Origin: an uncultured Scytonema sp.
GTDB taxonomy: Bacteria > Cyanobacteriota > Cyanobacteriia > Cyanobacteriales > Nostocaceae
Reading direction: 5' to 3'
Assembly (NCBI GenBank): GCA_937873135.1
Contig: CALMVQ010000182.1
Location: 1-43,028, forward strand
Length of the DNA stretch: 43,028 nucleotides
The position numbers and the translations under genes were made by a program. Of the stretch, positions 29,322 to 38,952 are shown one piece after another (within the stretch, counting starts at the first letter, position 1; the number at the start of each line of letters is the position of its first letter). The notes beneath the pieces were generated by a model. It was not told the DNA's origin. It saw nothing but the letters and a program-made list of their open reading frames with translations, and did not search any database.

Positions 29322-29338
29322 ATTTTAACGGTTAAAAT
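29322..29338. promoter_or_regulatory. Operator-like palindrome between the ATPase module and mnmG
   Basis: ATTTTAAC-G-GTTAAAAT is a perfect 8+1+8 palindrome. Another GTTAAAAT half lies at 29217-29224 near the ATPase start. It could be a binding site for a regulator. No regulator gene is adjacent. Confidence 0.35.
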
Positions 29339-29370
29339 TATTCATGAGTCCTTTTTGCTCAGCTTGAACC

Positions 29371-31293
29371 ATGACTTTGCATTCAGCCGTTGAATTTCAA
29401 GATGCGTTTGATGTTGTTGTAGTAGGCGCTGGTCATTCCGGTTGTGAAGCCGCCCTTGCGACTGCACGCCTCGGCTGTCGTACTCTGCTGTTGACACTGA
29501 ATTTGGATAAAATCGCTTGGCAACCGTGTAACCCGGCAGTCGGTGGGCCAGCTAAATCTCAGTTGACACATGAAGTGGATGCACTTGGTGGGGAAATTGG
29601 CAAAATGGCTGACCGCACCTATCTACAAAAGCGCATTCTCAACTCTTCTCGGGGACCTGCGGTTTGGGCTTTACGTGCTCAAACTGATAAGCGGGAATAT
29701 GCGGCAGTGATGAAAGCGATCGTCGAGAACCAAGAAAATTTGACGATCCGGGAAGGGATGGTGACAGATTTGATCCTCAATACTCACAATGAGGTCATCG
29801 GTGTCGAGACTTATTTTGGTGTAGCGTTTCAATCCAAAGCCGTCATCCTCACAACAGGTACCTTTTTGGGAGGGCGGATTTGGGTTGGGAATAAGTCGAT
29901 GGAGGCAGGACGTGCTGGCGAATTTGCTGCTGTCGGGTTGACGGAAACATTAAACCGTCTGGGATTTGAAACGGGACGACTGAAGACAGGAACTCCAGCA
30001 CGGGTAGACAGGCGATCAGTTGACTATAGTAAAATGACACTTCAGCCAGGGGATGAAGCTGTAGGTTGGTTTAGCTTCGACCCTCAAGTGTGGGTGGAAA
30101 GAGAACAGATGCCTTGTTACATTACTCGTACCACAGCCCAAACCCATCAATTGATTCGCGACAATTTACATCTGTCACCAGTTTATGGTGGTTGGGTAGA
30201 AGCGACCGGACCACGTTATTGTCCTAGTATTGAAGACAAGATTGTGCGTTTTGCTGATAAAGAAAGCCACCAAATCTTTATTGAACCAGAAGGACGAGAT
30301 ATTCCCGAACTTTATATCCAGGGCTTTTCTACAGGGTTGCCTGAAAATTTGCAAGTCCTGATGTTACGTAGTCTACCTGGTATGGAAAATTGCATTATGC
30401 TCAGACCTGCTTATGCAGTAGAATATGATTTTATACCAGCGACTCAATGTTATCCGACTTTAATGACAAAGAAAATTGCCGGACTTTTCTGTGCTGGGCA
30501 AATTAACGGCACAACAGGCTATGAAGAAGCAGGAGCACAAGGTTTGGTTGCAGGAATTAACGCTGCTCGTTTTGTTCGCTCTCAGAAGATGATTGTCTTT
30601 CCTCGCGAGCAAAGTTACATCGGTACGTTGATGGATGACTTGTGTACAAAAGACTTACGAGAACCTTACCGAATGCTTACCAGTAGATCTGAGTATCGTT
30701 TGATACTCAGATCTGAAAATGCTGACCAACGCTTGACACCTTTAGGTCGAGAAATTGGCTTAATTGATGACCGACGCTATGCATTGTTTACTCGCAAGCA
30801 GGAAAATATAATTGCCGAAAAAGAACGGCTGTATGCAACGAGGGTAAAAGAACATGATGATGTTGGGAAAGCGATCGCATCAAACACCCAGCAAGCCATC
30901 AAAGGTTCAATTACCCTAGCTGACTTGTTGCGGCGTCCAGGATTTCACTATGCTGACTTGGATAGGTATGGATTGGGAAATTCCCATCTCGAAAAAGCCG
31001 AGAAAGAAGGTGCAGAGATTGACATTAAATATTCTGGATATCTTCAAAGGCAGCAAAACCAAATTGATCAGATTGCCCGTCAGGCGCACCGTCAATTGTC
31101 TGCCGATTTAGATTACGCAATGATTGATACCCTTTCTAAGGAAGCACGGGAAAAGTTAAGTAAAGTAAAACCGCTTACTATCGGTCAAGCTGCTCGCATT
31201 GGTGGCGTGAATCCAGCCGATATTAATGCCTTGCTGTTATACCTAGAAATACGCAAAACCAAGACTCCATCCGAGTTTCCGACATTAGCTTAA
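29371..31293 (+). CDS. mnmG: tRNA uridine-34 carboxymethylaminomethylation enzyme
   Basis: The 640-residue flavoprotein is of standard MnmG (GidA) length. It has the FAD-binding start [20 protein letters not shown]. The signature segments [71 protein letters not shown] and [14 protein letters not shown] all appear. It works with MnmE to modify U34 in several tRNAs. It is an ordinary chromosomal gene next to accessory DNA. Confidence 0.98.
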   Translation: MTLHSAVEFQDAFDVVVVGAGHSGCEAALATARLGCRTLLLTLNLDKIAWQPCNPAVGGPAKSQLTHEVDALGGEIGKMADRTYLQKRILNSSRGPAVWALRAQTDKREYAAVMKAIVENQENLTIREGMVTDLILNTHNEVIGVETYFGVAFQSKAVILTTGTFLGGRIWVGNKSMEAGRAGEFAAVGLTETLNRLGFETGRLKTGTPARVDRRSVDYSKMTLQPGDEAVGWFSFDPQVWVEREQMPCYITRTTAQTHQLIRDNLHLSPVYGGWVEATGPRYCPSIEDKIVRFADKESHQIFIEPEGRDIPELYIQGFSTGLPENLQVLMLRSLPGMENCIMLRPAYAVEYDFIPATQCYPTLMTKKIAGLFCAGQINGTTGYEEAGAQGLVAGINAARFVRSQKMIVFPREQSYIGTLMDDLCTKDLREPYRMLTSRSEYRLILRSENADQRLTPLGREIGLIDDRRYALFTRKQENIIAEKERLYATRVKEHDDVGKAIASNTQQAIKGSITLADLLRRPGFHYADLDRYGLGNSHLEKAEKEGAEIDIKYSGYLQRQQNQIDQIARQAHRQLSADLDYAMIDTLSKEAREKLSKVKPLTIGQAARIGGVNPADINALLLYLEIRKTKTPSEFPTLA

Positions 31294-31621
31294 CACAAGC
31301 TTCATGAAGTGCGAGTATAGTGATAAAGTATAACTTTCAAGAGGCTGGTATGATAGATGACATGAATTAAATAATGGCACTACCAACAGTCTCCGTATTC
31401 AAGATGAATTTAATACGTAAGAGGAATCAACTCGGCTAGTAAAGTCTTCTTTGGGGACAGGGTAGAGAAAATTCAAAATTCAAAATTAATTCTTGAATAA
31501 ACAGGACTTCGCTGATTTTGGATTGGATTTATGCTCTTACACCCCAACGAGAAAAAAACCTTTACAAAGCAAGTAGTAAGGGCGGAGTTTACACCGCAAA
31601 AAGCCACTATTCAAAATCGTT
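31294..31621. other. Intergenic region after mnmG
   Basis: No gene is seen. A short tandem ATTCAAAATTCAAAATTA lies near 31471. No clear terminator for mnmG was found. Confidence 0.45.
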
Positions 31622-32980
31622 ATGTCACAAGAAGCTAGCACCCATGTTATTATTTTGGAACCCTCAGAGGATTTGATCGCCAATGAAGCTTGGTCTGTAG
31701 AAACCTATGCTGATGGTTTGATGGATGAACTCTTTGCCGATATCGACAATATTCTGGATAATCGTCATAGCCCAGTCATACGCTCCTCGCACGCGGCGAA
31801 CTCGGCTTATCAATGGTATTCAGAGCAATACAACAACACAATATTAGAATCTTCCTCCAGGTACTGGGACGTGACATCGGAGTTTCCAGAAGATGCACCG
31901 CTACAAAAAGTTGCGGCACCGCAAATTATCTTACCAGAGACAGTGAGTCGAGCGGTACAAACAGTTGATAGAGTTAAGAACAAGCACGTAGGTACATTGT
32001 TTGAAACTCCGCCTGTTGCTAAACGCGTTGTTCAACGTCGGAAATGGCGGCACACTTTGGGCAAAATGCTCTCAGCAGGAGCCACTTTAAGCTTTGTGTG
32101 CGTTGCTATCATGTGGGTGATGAACTCAGGAGTTCTAAATCGTCTGATTTCTCAATCGCTACAATTAAGCGTGCGATCGCCACAGCCACATTTGCCCACA
32201 AGATCAGAACTGGATGCTGATTTGGTTGACTATATGCTGGGAGCGCTTTCAGCCATTGACAGGCATGAGGCAAGCAACCAAAAATTGCCACATTTACTTT
32301 CCACTCTTACTCCAATAAACCAAACAGCCTACGCTTATCAGATTTCTCGACCTCCTGGCAATCTACCACCTCCTGTAGCTGCTAACAACACACGACCAAC
32401 CCCAAGCCGTTCTACATCTGTTGTGGAGCGAATCTACATTCCTGTTTATCAAGCGCCACAGCCGATGCGCTATTCACCACCTCCCATTTCTGGTGTTTTT
32501 GGATCTTTACCACCAGTAACATTACCACCATCACAAAAGGTGGCACCGATAAAAACTGCCGTCAACACACCTAAACCACCTAAACTCACAAACACAACTA
32601 AGCTTGCAGCAGTGCCACCAAAACTCAAACCAGTGGCGATGCACACTGCCCCAATTACTGTAAAGCAACCTCCTAAGCCTTCACCTGTTTCATCCCCTAT
32701 TGATTCAAAAGAAATTTCTCCTGAACCTTCTCCACCCTCAGCAAAACCGGAAATGGTTACTGTAGCAACCGTTCCTGCTTCTTCCCAGATGTTAGAGGGA
32801 TTGCTTGAGTTAGGAAACAAATCTGCCGCTTTATTTAAAATTGACGGTATAACTCGCCGCGTTGATATAGGTGAAAGTATTGGTGCCACCGGTTGGACAC
32901 TCGTAGAGATCTCTAAAGGTGAAGCCGTTATCCGTCGCAACGGAGAAGTCCGCTCAATTTATGCAGGGCAGAACTTTTAA
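31622..32980 (+). CDS. Single-pass membrane protein with proline-rich linker and PilP/GspC-like end
   Basis: The 452-residue protein has an acidic cytoplasmic N-terminal part (1-140) and a hydrophobic helix (about 152-170) after KRVVQRRKWRHTLGK. A long Pro/Ser/Thr-rich stretch (about 235-385) follows. The compact C-terminal domain (about 392-452) contains SAALFKIDGITRRVDIGESIGATGWTLVEI and EVRSIYAGQNF. The last part resembles the small beta domains of GspC/PilP, which couple inner membrane to outer membrane complexes. No specific function is claimed. It stands alone on its strand. Confidence 0.72.
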   Translation: MSQEASTHVIILEPSEDLIANEAWSVETYADGLMDELFADIDNILDNRHSPVIRSSHAANSAYQWYSEQYNNTILESSSRYWDVTSEFPEDAPLQKVAAPQIILPETVSRAVQTVDRVKNKHVGTLFETPPVAKRVVQRRKWRHTLGKMLSAGATLSFVCVAIMWVMNSGVLNRLISQSLQLSVRSPQPHLPTRSELDADLVDYMLGALSAIDRHEASNQKLPHLLSTLTPINQTAYAYQISRPPGNLPPPVAANNTRPTPSRSTSVVERIYIPVYQAPQPMRYSPPPISGVFGSLPPVTLPPSQKVAPIKTAVNTPKPPKLTNTTKLAAVPPKLKPVAMHTAPITVKQPPKPSPVSSPIDSKEISPEPSPPSAKPEMVTVATVPASSQMLEGLLELGNKSAALFKIDGITRRVDIGESIGATGWTLVEISKGEAVIRRNGEVRSIYAGQNF

Positions 32981-33002
32981 CGATTGTTCTGTCGGACACG
33001 AC

Positions 33003-33057
33003 ACTCTACGCGTACAAGAGCGTCTCGCACTGGAAGACGCTCTTGTACGCGTAGAGT
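33003..33057. repeat. Perfect 23-bp inverted repeat
   Basis: The arms 33003-33025 and 33035-33057 are fully complementary (ends ACTCTACGCG and CGCGTAGAGT) around a 9-base loop. It is a cyanobacterial dispersed palindrome 22 bases after a stop codon. It could act as a transcript 3' end, although it has no T run. Confidence 0.75.
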
Positions 33058-33064
33058 ATGCGTC

Positions 33065-33193
33065 ATCTCATGTTCGGTTGAACACTTAGAATAACGTTTG
33101 GAGTTGCGCTTTAGCGCTCTCAAACTGTTAAGAGCGCTAAAGCGCAACTACGAACCTATTTTTTATTTATAACTCATTTACCGAACATGATAT
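33065..33193. mobile_element. MITE-like element with ATCATGTTCGG ends and an inner palindrome
   Basis: The left end ATCTCATGTTCGG (about 33065) and right end CCGAACATGATAT (33181-33193) are inverted and resemble the ends of the element at 23339. Inside, AGTTGCGCTTTAGCGCTCT (33102-33120) and its exact complement (33131-33149) form a perfect 19-bp hairpin. The right end overlaps the stop codon of the next minus-strand gene. Confidence 0.55.
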
Positions 33194-33402
33194 CAATCGT
33201 CAAGCAAACTCATAAGTGCTGCAAATTCTGGGTTTTGCAACTCTAACAATCGGCTCTGTAATTTTGATAACTGACTCTGCAATTCTTTAGCTACATAAAG
33301 CATGTCAAATTCTCGAGCAATTTGTAGTTGATTTTCTTTGATTGCGATTTGTCTGAGCAGATTATTTTCAAGTTGAAATGAATTTTGATATTGAGCAATC
33401 AT
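33193..33402 (-). CDS. Small helical protein of unknown function
   Basis: The 69-residue product from the ATG at 33402 has TGGAG 8 bases upstream. It is predicted to be one long helix or coiled coil (ENNLLRQIAIKENQLQIAREFDM, ELQSQLSKLQSRLLEL). A longer form from a TTG at 33465 is possible. No family was recognised. Confidence 0.5.
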   Translation of the reverse strand: MIAQYQNSFQLENNLLRQIAIKENQLQIAREFDMLYVAKELQSQLSKLQSRLLELQNPEFAALMSLLDD

Positions 33403-33777
33403 GGTTGCATCTCCATAAACAATTTTGGTAAAACTGCGTGGAGGTGTAAACTTTGCTTTCTGCAAGCTTTCGGTAATTTTACCATAATGGGGTTTGACTT
33501 CAAAGATGTGTGAATTCGTGTGCGCTTCTCTCTAAGATGCGAGTGCGATGACAAATGATTCGGGCGATGTCTGACGACAAGCCGCTCCGCGTCTACGCGC
33601 ACTGCCGTAGACAGCCCTAAGTAGATTCCCTAAACTTTTTTGGGTAGCTCTTCTATTTTGTACCAACAACTTGGTAGCTCAGTTATTTCACGCAATGTAT
33701 TTTACCAGTACTTAGCTTTTATGTCTACTGATTCGTTTAGGAATTAGACTAGAGAAAATGTATGCTTTTTAGGTATT
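33403..33777. other. Intergenic region with a small palindrome
   Basis: The stretch 33591-33612 (GTCTACG, 8 bases, CGTAGAC) is part of a common cyanobacterial repeat. No gene is supported. Confidence 0.45.
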
Positions 33778-34605
33778 ATGAATAACCGTCGTTTGCTTGA
33801 AATTGCAGAGTACATATCACTAATTGGCTCAGTAGCTGGATCATTGGCTGCTATGGTTTCCGGGCATATAGCATATGCGACTGCACCAATGTCATTGTCA
33901 ATTTTACTGAATTTTGTGAATCGCTACCAATTTGAGCAGCAAAGCCAAAGTACCAATGCTGTTATCCATAATACGCATCAGCAAATTTTAGCAAATATCG
34001 AATCAATAAGTTCTTCAGTTTTAAACCAGCCTGCTCAAGCCTCTCTTAGCGATGTACAACAAGGACTCTTCAATTTAAAAGAAGAAATTACCGCAGCACA
34101 GATAAAGCTGGATCGTTTCGCTTCACTCTCAGTATTTGATCCCCAGCCAATCAATGAAGAGATATCCCGAATGACTAACCGTTATACAGACTTATCGGAA
34201 TCTATCAACGCTGTCAGACAGCAGTTAAGTGCTTTACTGGTATCTGAAAGGCTAGAAGCACTACAAACTACACTCTTCGAGTTGATAGCTGAAATTACAT
34301 CACAAAGGACACAGTTTGACAGTCATTCATCCACTTATAACGCTTTTAACATTGAACCAATTCAAGACGATATTTTTATTTTGAGAGAGCAAAACACGGT
34401 TTTACAAGAGTTCCTTGATGCTTTAGTTTACCGAATGCTATCAGATGGTAGTCTTAGTAGCCGAGTTTGCTCAGACGACATTGAAAAGCGGTTGAGTAAA
34501 ATTGTCGAGTACTATAGAGAACAAAGAGAGCAAAAACGTCAAAAGTATGCAGTCAGCTTGGAGCAATCAGATAATCAAAGCTACGAACAGAAGCTGCAAG
34601 AGTAA
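33778..34605 (+). CDS. Membrane-anchored coiled-coil protein, unknown function
   Basis: The 275-residue protein has two adjoining hydrophobic stretches (about 13-45: ISLIGSVAGSLAAMVSGHIAYA, then MSLSILLNFV). A long, mostly helical region (55-260) follows, rich in Gln and Glu with heptad-like spacing. This suggests a membrane-tethered coiled coil. No domain was recognised. The next gene, an aldo/keto reductase, starts 34 bases later, so the two may share a transcript. Confidence 0.68.
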   Translation: MNNRRLLEIAEYISLIGSVAGSLAAMVSGHIAYATAPMSLSILLNFVNRYQFEQQSQSTNAVIHNTHQQILANIESISSSVLNQPAQASLSDVQQGLFNLKEEITAAQIKLDRFASLSVFDPQPINEEISRMTNRYTDLSESINAVRQQLSALLVSERLEALQTTLFELIAEITSQRTQFDSHSSTYNAFNIEPIQDDIFILREQNTVLQEFLDALVYRMLSDGSLSSRVCSDDIEKRLSKIVEYYREQREQKRQKYAVSLEQSDNQSYEQKLQE

Positions 34606-34639
34606 TTGTCATCATCTCTAACTTAAGGAGGAAGTCAAT

Positions 34640-35587
34640 ATGGAAAAACGTGAGATAGGACGTTCCGGATTAGAAGTCTCACCGATATGTTTCGGTGGCA
34701 ACGTGTTTGGATGGACGCTTAATGAAGCGACTTCATTTGAGATTTTAGACGCATTTGTTGCAGCTGGAGGCAACTTCATTGATACCGCTGATGTCTATTC
34801 CACTTGGGTTCCAGGCAATCAGGGTGGAGAATCCGAGACGATCCTGGGAAAATGGTTGAAGCAGCGTCGCAACCGCGATCAGGTCGTCATTGCCACCAAA
34901 GTTGGTAATGACATGGGTCCTAAGGGCAAAGGGCTTTCCCGTTCGCACATTATACAAGGTGTCGAAGACTCGCTGCAAAGATTGCAAACAGATTACATCG
35001 ATCTTTATCAATCACATACCGACGATGAAAGTACTCCTCTTGAGGAAACTCTTGAAACCTATTCGGAATTAGTCGCTCAGGGTAAAGTGCGTGCGATTGG
35101 TGCCTCAAATTACAGTGCAGAGCGTCTAGCACAGGCGTTACAAATAAGCCAGCAACACGGGTATCCTCGCTACGAAAGCCTTCAGCCCCTCTACAATTTG
35201 TGCGAGCGCTCCGATTACGAACAGAACCTCGAACCACTCTGTCAAGAACAGGAAATTGGCGTCATTAGCTATTTCTCCCTCGCCAGTGGCTTTCTCTCCG
35301 GGAAATATCGCTCAGAAAAAGATCTATCCGATAGCTCTCGCGGTGGTTTTGTGAAGAAATATTTAAACGAGCGTGGCTTCCGTATTTTGGAAGCGATCGA
35401 TGAGGTGGCGAAAAATTACAATACGACTCCCACCCAAATCTCACTCGCATGGCTGATGGCACGTCACAGTGTCACCGCTCCCATTGTCAGTGCAACAAAG
35501 ATCGAGCAACTCAACGAAATTATCAAAGCGATCAATTTAAAACTCGATCCAGCTTCCATCGAAAAGTTGGATCGAGCCAGCGCTTAA
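34640..35587 (+). CDS. Aldo/keto reductase
   Basis: The 315-residue protein is a typical NADPH-dependent aldo/keto reductase of the TIM-barrel family. It starts with MEKREIGRSGLEVSPICFGG and has the catalytic tetrad D48, Y53 (DTADVY), K87 (IATK) and H126 (YQSHTD). IGASNYSAERL and the C-terminal cofactor-binding SATKIEQLNEII are also present. TAAGGAGGAA precedes the ATG. The substrate cannot be told. Confidence 0.94.
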   Translation: MEKREIGRSGLEVSPICFGGNVFGWTLNEATSFEILDAFVAAGGNFIDTADVYSTWVPGNQGGESETILGKWLKQRRNRDQVVIATKVGNDMGPKGKGLSRSHIIQGVEDSLQRLQTDYIDLYQSHTDDESTPLEETLETYSELVAQGKVRAIGASNYSAERLAQALQISQQHGYPRYESLQPLYNLCERSDYEQNLEPLCQEQEIGVISYFSLASGFLSGKYRSEKDLSDSSRGGFVKKYLNERGFRILEAIDEVAKNYNTTPTQISLAWLMARHSVTAPIVSATKIEQLNEIIKAINLKLDPASIEKLDRASA

Positions 35588-35697
35588 CGGGACGTAAACA
35601 TTTTTGAGTGAGAAACAAGCCTCAAACCCTGGCTGTCAGGCATGCACTGCAAGACGAAAGGAGCGCTTTGTGGTCTGACAACAAGCAGATTTCCTTA

Positions 35698-36486
35698 TCA
35701 CAAATTGTTTTGAAAAAGTTCTAGAACATGTTTCCACGCATCAGGAGCAGCTTCTGGGTTGTAACTTGGGTGTTGCTCTATTAATGGGTATTGATCTTTG
35801 AAGAATCCGTGGAAGAATCCGTGTCCAGCGTCGTATCGGAATATACGATGATTAATGTTATGTTTTTTTAATTCTGCTTCGATTTTCTCGTTTTCCTCTT
35901 GCGAAACTAATGAATCTCTCGTACCAAAAAACGCATAAATAGCGCCTTTAATTTCAGAGGTGCGATTGACAGTTGGAGTATCTTCACCATAACAACTCGT
36001 GGTAATTCCACCACCGTAGAACGAAGCTGTTGCCTTGATATCGGGTAATGTTGCAGCCATATAAGCAACATGACCACCAAAACAGAAACCGATGGTACCG
36101 ATGCAGTCAGTGTTTACATTGGGTAAGGTTTTTAGATAAGCAATCGTAGCTTGAATATCACTCAATATTTCTTGATACTTAACTTGTTGATAGTATAGCA
36201 AGCCCAGCCGATAAGCTTCTTCGCTGTACCCTACATTAACAGGATCATATCCTACATCAAAACCGGGGGCAATGCGTTGATACATCGCGGGTGCCACTGC
36301 CACGTAACCTTGTTTCGCGATTAGTTCGGTAATATCCCTAATGTTACTGTTGACTCCAAAAATTTCTGGAAAAACTATAACGGCACCAAAGGTTCCTGGG
36401 AGTGCTGGTTGCGCTAAGTAAGCATCTATTTGTAAGTCATTGTTAGGTACTTTGACATGAGTAGTATTAATTTCGATGTAAGTCAT
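35698..36486 (-). CDS. Dienelactone hydrolase family protein
   Basis: The 262-residue alpha/beta hydrolase has the nucleophile C135 in IGFCFGGHVAY, acid D191 in FFGTRDSLV, and H222 in DAGHGFFHG. The family-typical E41 (VFPEIFG) is also seen. It may hydrolyse lactones or esters. The gene is followed on the same strand by none and preceded by a divergent AraC gene region. Confidence 0.92.
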   Translation of the reverse strand: MTYIEINTTHVKVPNNDLQIDAYLAQPALPGTFGAVIVFPEIFGVNSNIRDITELIAKQGYVAVAPAMYQRIAPGFDVGYDPVNVGYSEEAYRLGLLYYQQVKYQEILSDIQATIAYLKTLPNVNTDCIGTIGFCFGGHVAYMAATLPDIKATASFYGGGITTSCYGEDTPTVNRTSEIKGAIYAFFGTRDSLVSQEENEKIEAELKKHNINHRIFRYDAGHGFFHGFFKDQYPLIEQHPSYNPEAAPDAWKHVLELFQNNL

Positions 36487-36614
36487 TTCTGTCTGTTCAA
36501 TTTTTATATGCTGCTGATAGTCTATTCAGGTTACAATCCAGGACTCTAGAAAAAAGTTGCTGAATATTGGTAAATTCTTGCCCTAGCTAGAGCGCGATCG
36601 CTCCGATAAACAGA

Positions 36615-37511
36615 TCAGCCTTGCAGGAATTGTTTTGGTGTGACGCCAACAATCCTTTTAAAATATCGACTCAGGTGACTTTGATCGCAAAACCCTACTC
36701 TGACAGCAATGGTGGCGATGCTAAGTTTGCTGTGTTGCAACAAATACCTGGCTTTTTCGATCCGACATTGCAAAATATATTGATGGGGCGTGACACCCAT
36801 ACTTTGTTTGAACAGACGCAAAAAGTGATACGGACTCATCTGGGCGATCGCCGCAATCTCTCCTAGCTTCAAGTCTTGATGGAGATGTTCGTTAATATAC
36901 TCACTTACCTGTTGCCGCTTGAAAGCCGATAATCCATCAGCATAGCTTTTGAGCTTAGGTTGCGTAGTGCAATAGTTCCGTAGTAAGTGAATAGCTAATG
37001 TCATTTTGAGACTATCAATCAGCAAATGACCACCGATTTTGTCAGACTCCAATTCGTCTCTCAACGCGGAGAAGATCCCTTGTATCAGTACATCTTGCCC
37101 GTTCATAAAATGAGGGATGAGTTCAATGCGATCAGGATCAAGCCAATCTTCACCGACTTGTTTGAGGAGTACAGGCTCAATTGCTAAAAGCATAAACTCG
37201 ACTGAGGTATTCCAATTACAGCGATGGGAAATACCTACAGGGATGATGGCGATGTCTCCCTGACTCCGCGTCTCTGTTCTAAGTTTTCCATCCAACCACC
37301 GTTCCCCTAATGAGGAGCCGGAAAGACCATAAGCAATCACATGCATGGTATGTTGATGCACTATGGTGTCGAACTTTGGCTGTTGATGGAGTTCAAGATA
37401 GATATTTCCCCACCCTGAACTTGAAAGAGCAGCAGGTTTAGGCACAAACGCATCTGATGCCTTCTGTTGGCGGTAATCAATCAGCTTGACAAGATTGCCT
37501 TGCGTTCTCAT
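36615..37511 (-). CDS. AraC-family transcriptional regulator
   Basis: The 298-residue protein from the ATG at 37511 has an N-terminal cupin-like sensor region (about 35-160). A C-terminal pair of helix-turn-helix motifs (about 200-298) follows: LKLGEIAAIAQMSPYHFLRLFK and SIATIAVRVGFCDQSHLSRYFKR, then GVTPKQF. The ligand is unknown. A TTG at 37526 is an alternative start. It lies just upstream of the dienelactone hydrolase on the same strand, so it may regulate it. Confidence 0.93.
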   Translation of the reverse strand: MRTQGNLVKLIDYRQQKASDAFVPKPAALSSSGWGNIYLELHQQPKFDTIVHQHTMHVIAYGLSGSSLGERWLDGKLRTETRSQGDIAIIPVGISHRCNWNTSVEFMLLAIEPVLLKQVGEDWLDPDRIELIPHFMNGQDVLIQGIFSALRDELESDKIGGHLLIDSLKMTLAIHLLRNYCTTQPKLKSYADGLSAFKRQQVSEYINEHLHQDLKLGEIAAIAQMSPYHFLRLFKQSMGVTPHQYILQCRIEKARYLLQHSKLSIATIAVRVGFCDQSHLSRYFKRIVGVTPKQFLQG

Positions 37512-37758
37512 ATGGTGCTTAAACAAGTCGCAGATTTTTATATTCTGACTGTTTTTCGAGCCAATTCTGTCAACTGCTTACGAGGTGACTATGAATAGCT
37601 ACTGCTGTTTACAGATCAAACCCTCTCAATCTAGTCATATATGAATATGCTTTGCCCCTGTAATCTCAGCATAATGGTGCTTGATAACAGAGAAATCTGA
37701 ATGTTTTAATGCAAATAGTAGTTCTTGTAAGTTAATCGTTTTAGCTTCTTGTTCCAAT

Positions 37759-38061
37759 ATGCAAAATACATTATTTGATAAAATCTTCCGTGACAGCGAG
37801 GGCAACATTGTTATCGCCCAGCCACCAAACCCACCGATTATTGTCTGGGTAGTAGCTAGTTTACTCAAACTAGTTTTTACGACAGGCTTAATCAATACAG
37901 GGTTAGACGCAATTGCTTTTGGCTCTTTGTTTACTTGGGCGTGGCTGGAATTGTTTCAAGGCGTTAATTATTTTCGTAGGGGGTTAGGCATCATCGTGTT
38001 TATTGCTATTATCGCGTCGAGAACTGTAGGTATTGATGCACTTGGCTCTTTCGCTTTTTGA
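37759..38061 (+). CDS. Small two-helix membrane protein, unknown function
   Basis: The 100-residue product from the ATG at 37759 contains predicted membrane helices at about 26-45 (IIVWVVASLLKLVFTTGL), 50-68 (IAFGSLFTWAWLELF) and 77-92. The charged start QNTLFDKIFRDSEGN is cytoplasmic by composition. A longer form from 37681 has an unlikely Cys/Ser-rich extension. No family was named. Confidence 0.62.
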   Translation: MQNTLFDKIFRDSEGNIVIAQPPNPPIIVWVVASLLKLVFTTGLINTGLDAIAFGSLFTWAWLELFQGVNYFRRGLGIIVFIAIIASRTVGIDALGSFAF

Positions 38062-38952
38062 TGCGAGGGGCGATGTGCCTGTAGCGTCGGCGCTTCCTAT
38101 TGTATCCGCAAAGCGCAACTTAATGACTGGGAGTAAGTTTAAGCACTAAAAATATGCTGTTGCTATAAGACAAAGCTTGTAGCGATTGGCAACTCAAAAA
38201 GGGCGATACGGCTTAAGCCGTGGCCAAAGGCATCGCTCGAAAGGAAACTTCGAGGAGTCATCGTCGAAGGGTTCTATTTTTTGTTACGATCAAACACTTG
38301 ATTGCAACAAAAAATAGAATGTATTAATTTTACCAATAAATATGTATTTTTGTTTTTAATAGCCGACATACTTAGCTGTAGAGGGCGGAAAGCGACTTAC
38401 TCTCAGCTATCGTAATTTTACTGATAAGTACTCTTCATTGTATCCCGGAATCAGTTCACATTTTGCGGCAAAGTGCTTATTCGCTTTTTTCACATGCTAT
38501 GAAAAATCAGGCTGACTGGAGAACTTGTAGCGATCATAGCTAAGTAAATCAACACAGAAAAACCGAACTATATGAATATTATCTAAAGGCTCGTAGTTGC
38601 GCTGTCTTCGTCCTAGACATCAACGCTGAAGCGCAACTACAAACTTTTATTTATTGGTGCCGATCTACTTATTCTGCTATAAGTTACGCATGTACTTAAA
38701 CAAGATTTAACACTAGCAGTTACCCTGGTTTAAATAATTCAACGTAAATAATCATACTTTTTATCAAGATTGGATGAACTTTTCAGATATTTCCGGACTT
38801 GATAAAAATTACGGTTAGAGTGTATCTAATAATCTTTTAAGTACTAGATATGTTAATTAAGCGCAAGTTTGAATAGACAGTATTTATCAGAAAAAAAGTA
38901 TCAAGAGGTAGCGATTACTTTACTTGAGGTAGTGTTATAAGGGTGTTAGATA
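38062..38952. other. Long intergenic region with palindromes
   Basis: No gene is seen in about 890 bases. A 22-bp imperfect hairpin (20 of 22 pairs; 38272-38293 and 38298-38319) surrounds ACAC. GTAGTTGCGCT (38593-38603) and AGCGCAACTAC (38630-38640) are the ends of a repeat also present at 33102-33149. The last 200 bases before 38953 are AT-rich and may hold the promoter of the PhnD-like gene. Confidence 0.6.

Noticed and set aside
37635-37895. 86-codon minus-strand open frame
   Set aside because: It is antisense to the better-supported small membrane protein gene and lacks protein-like features.
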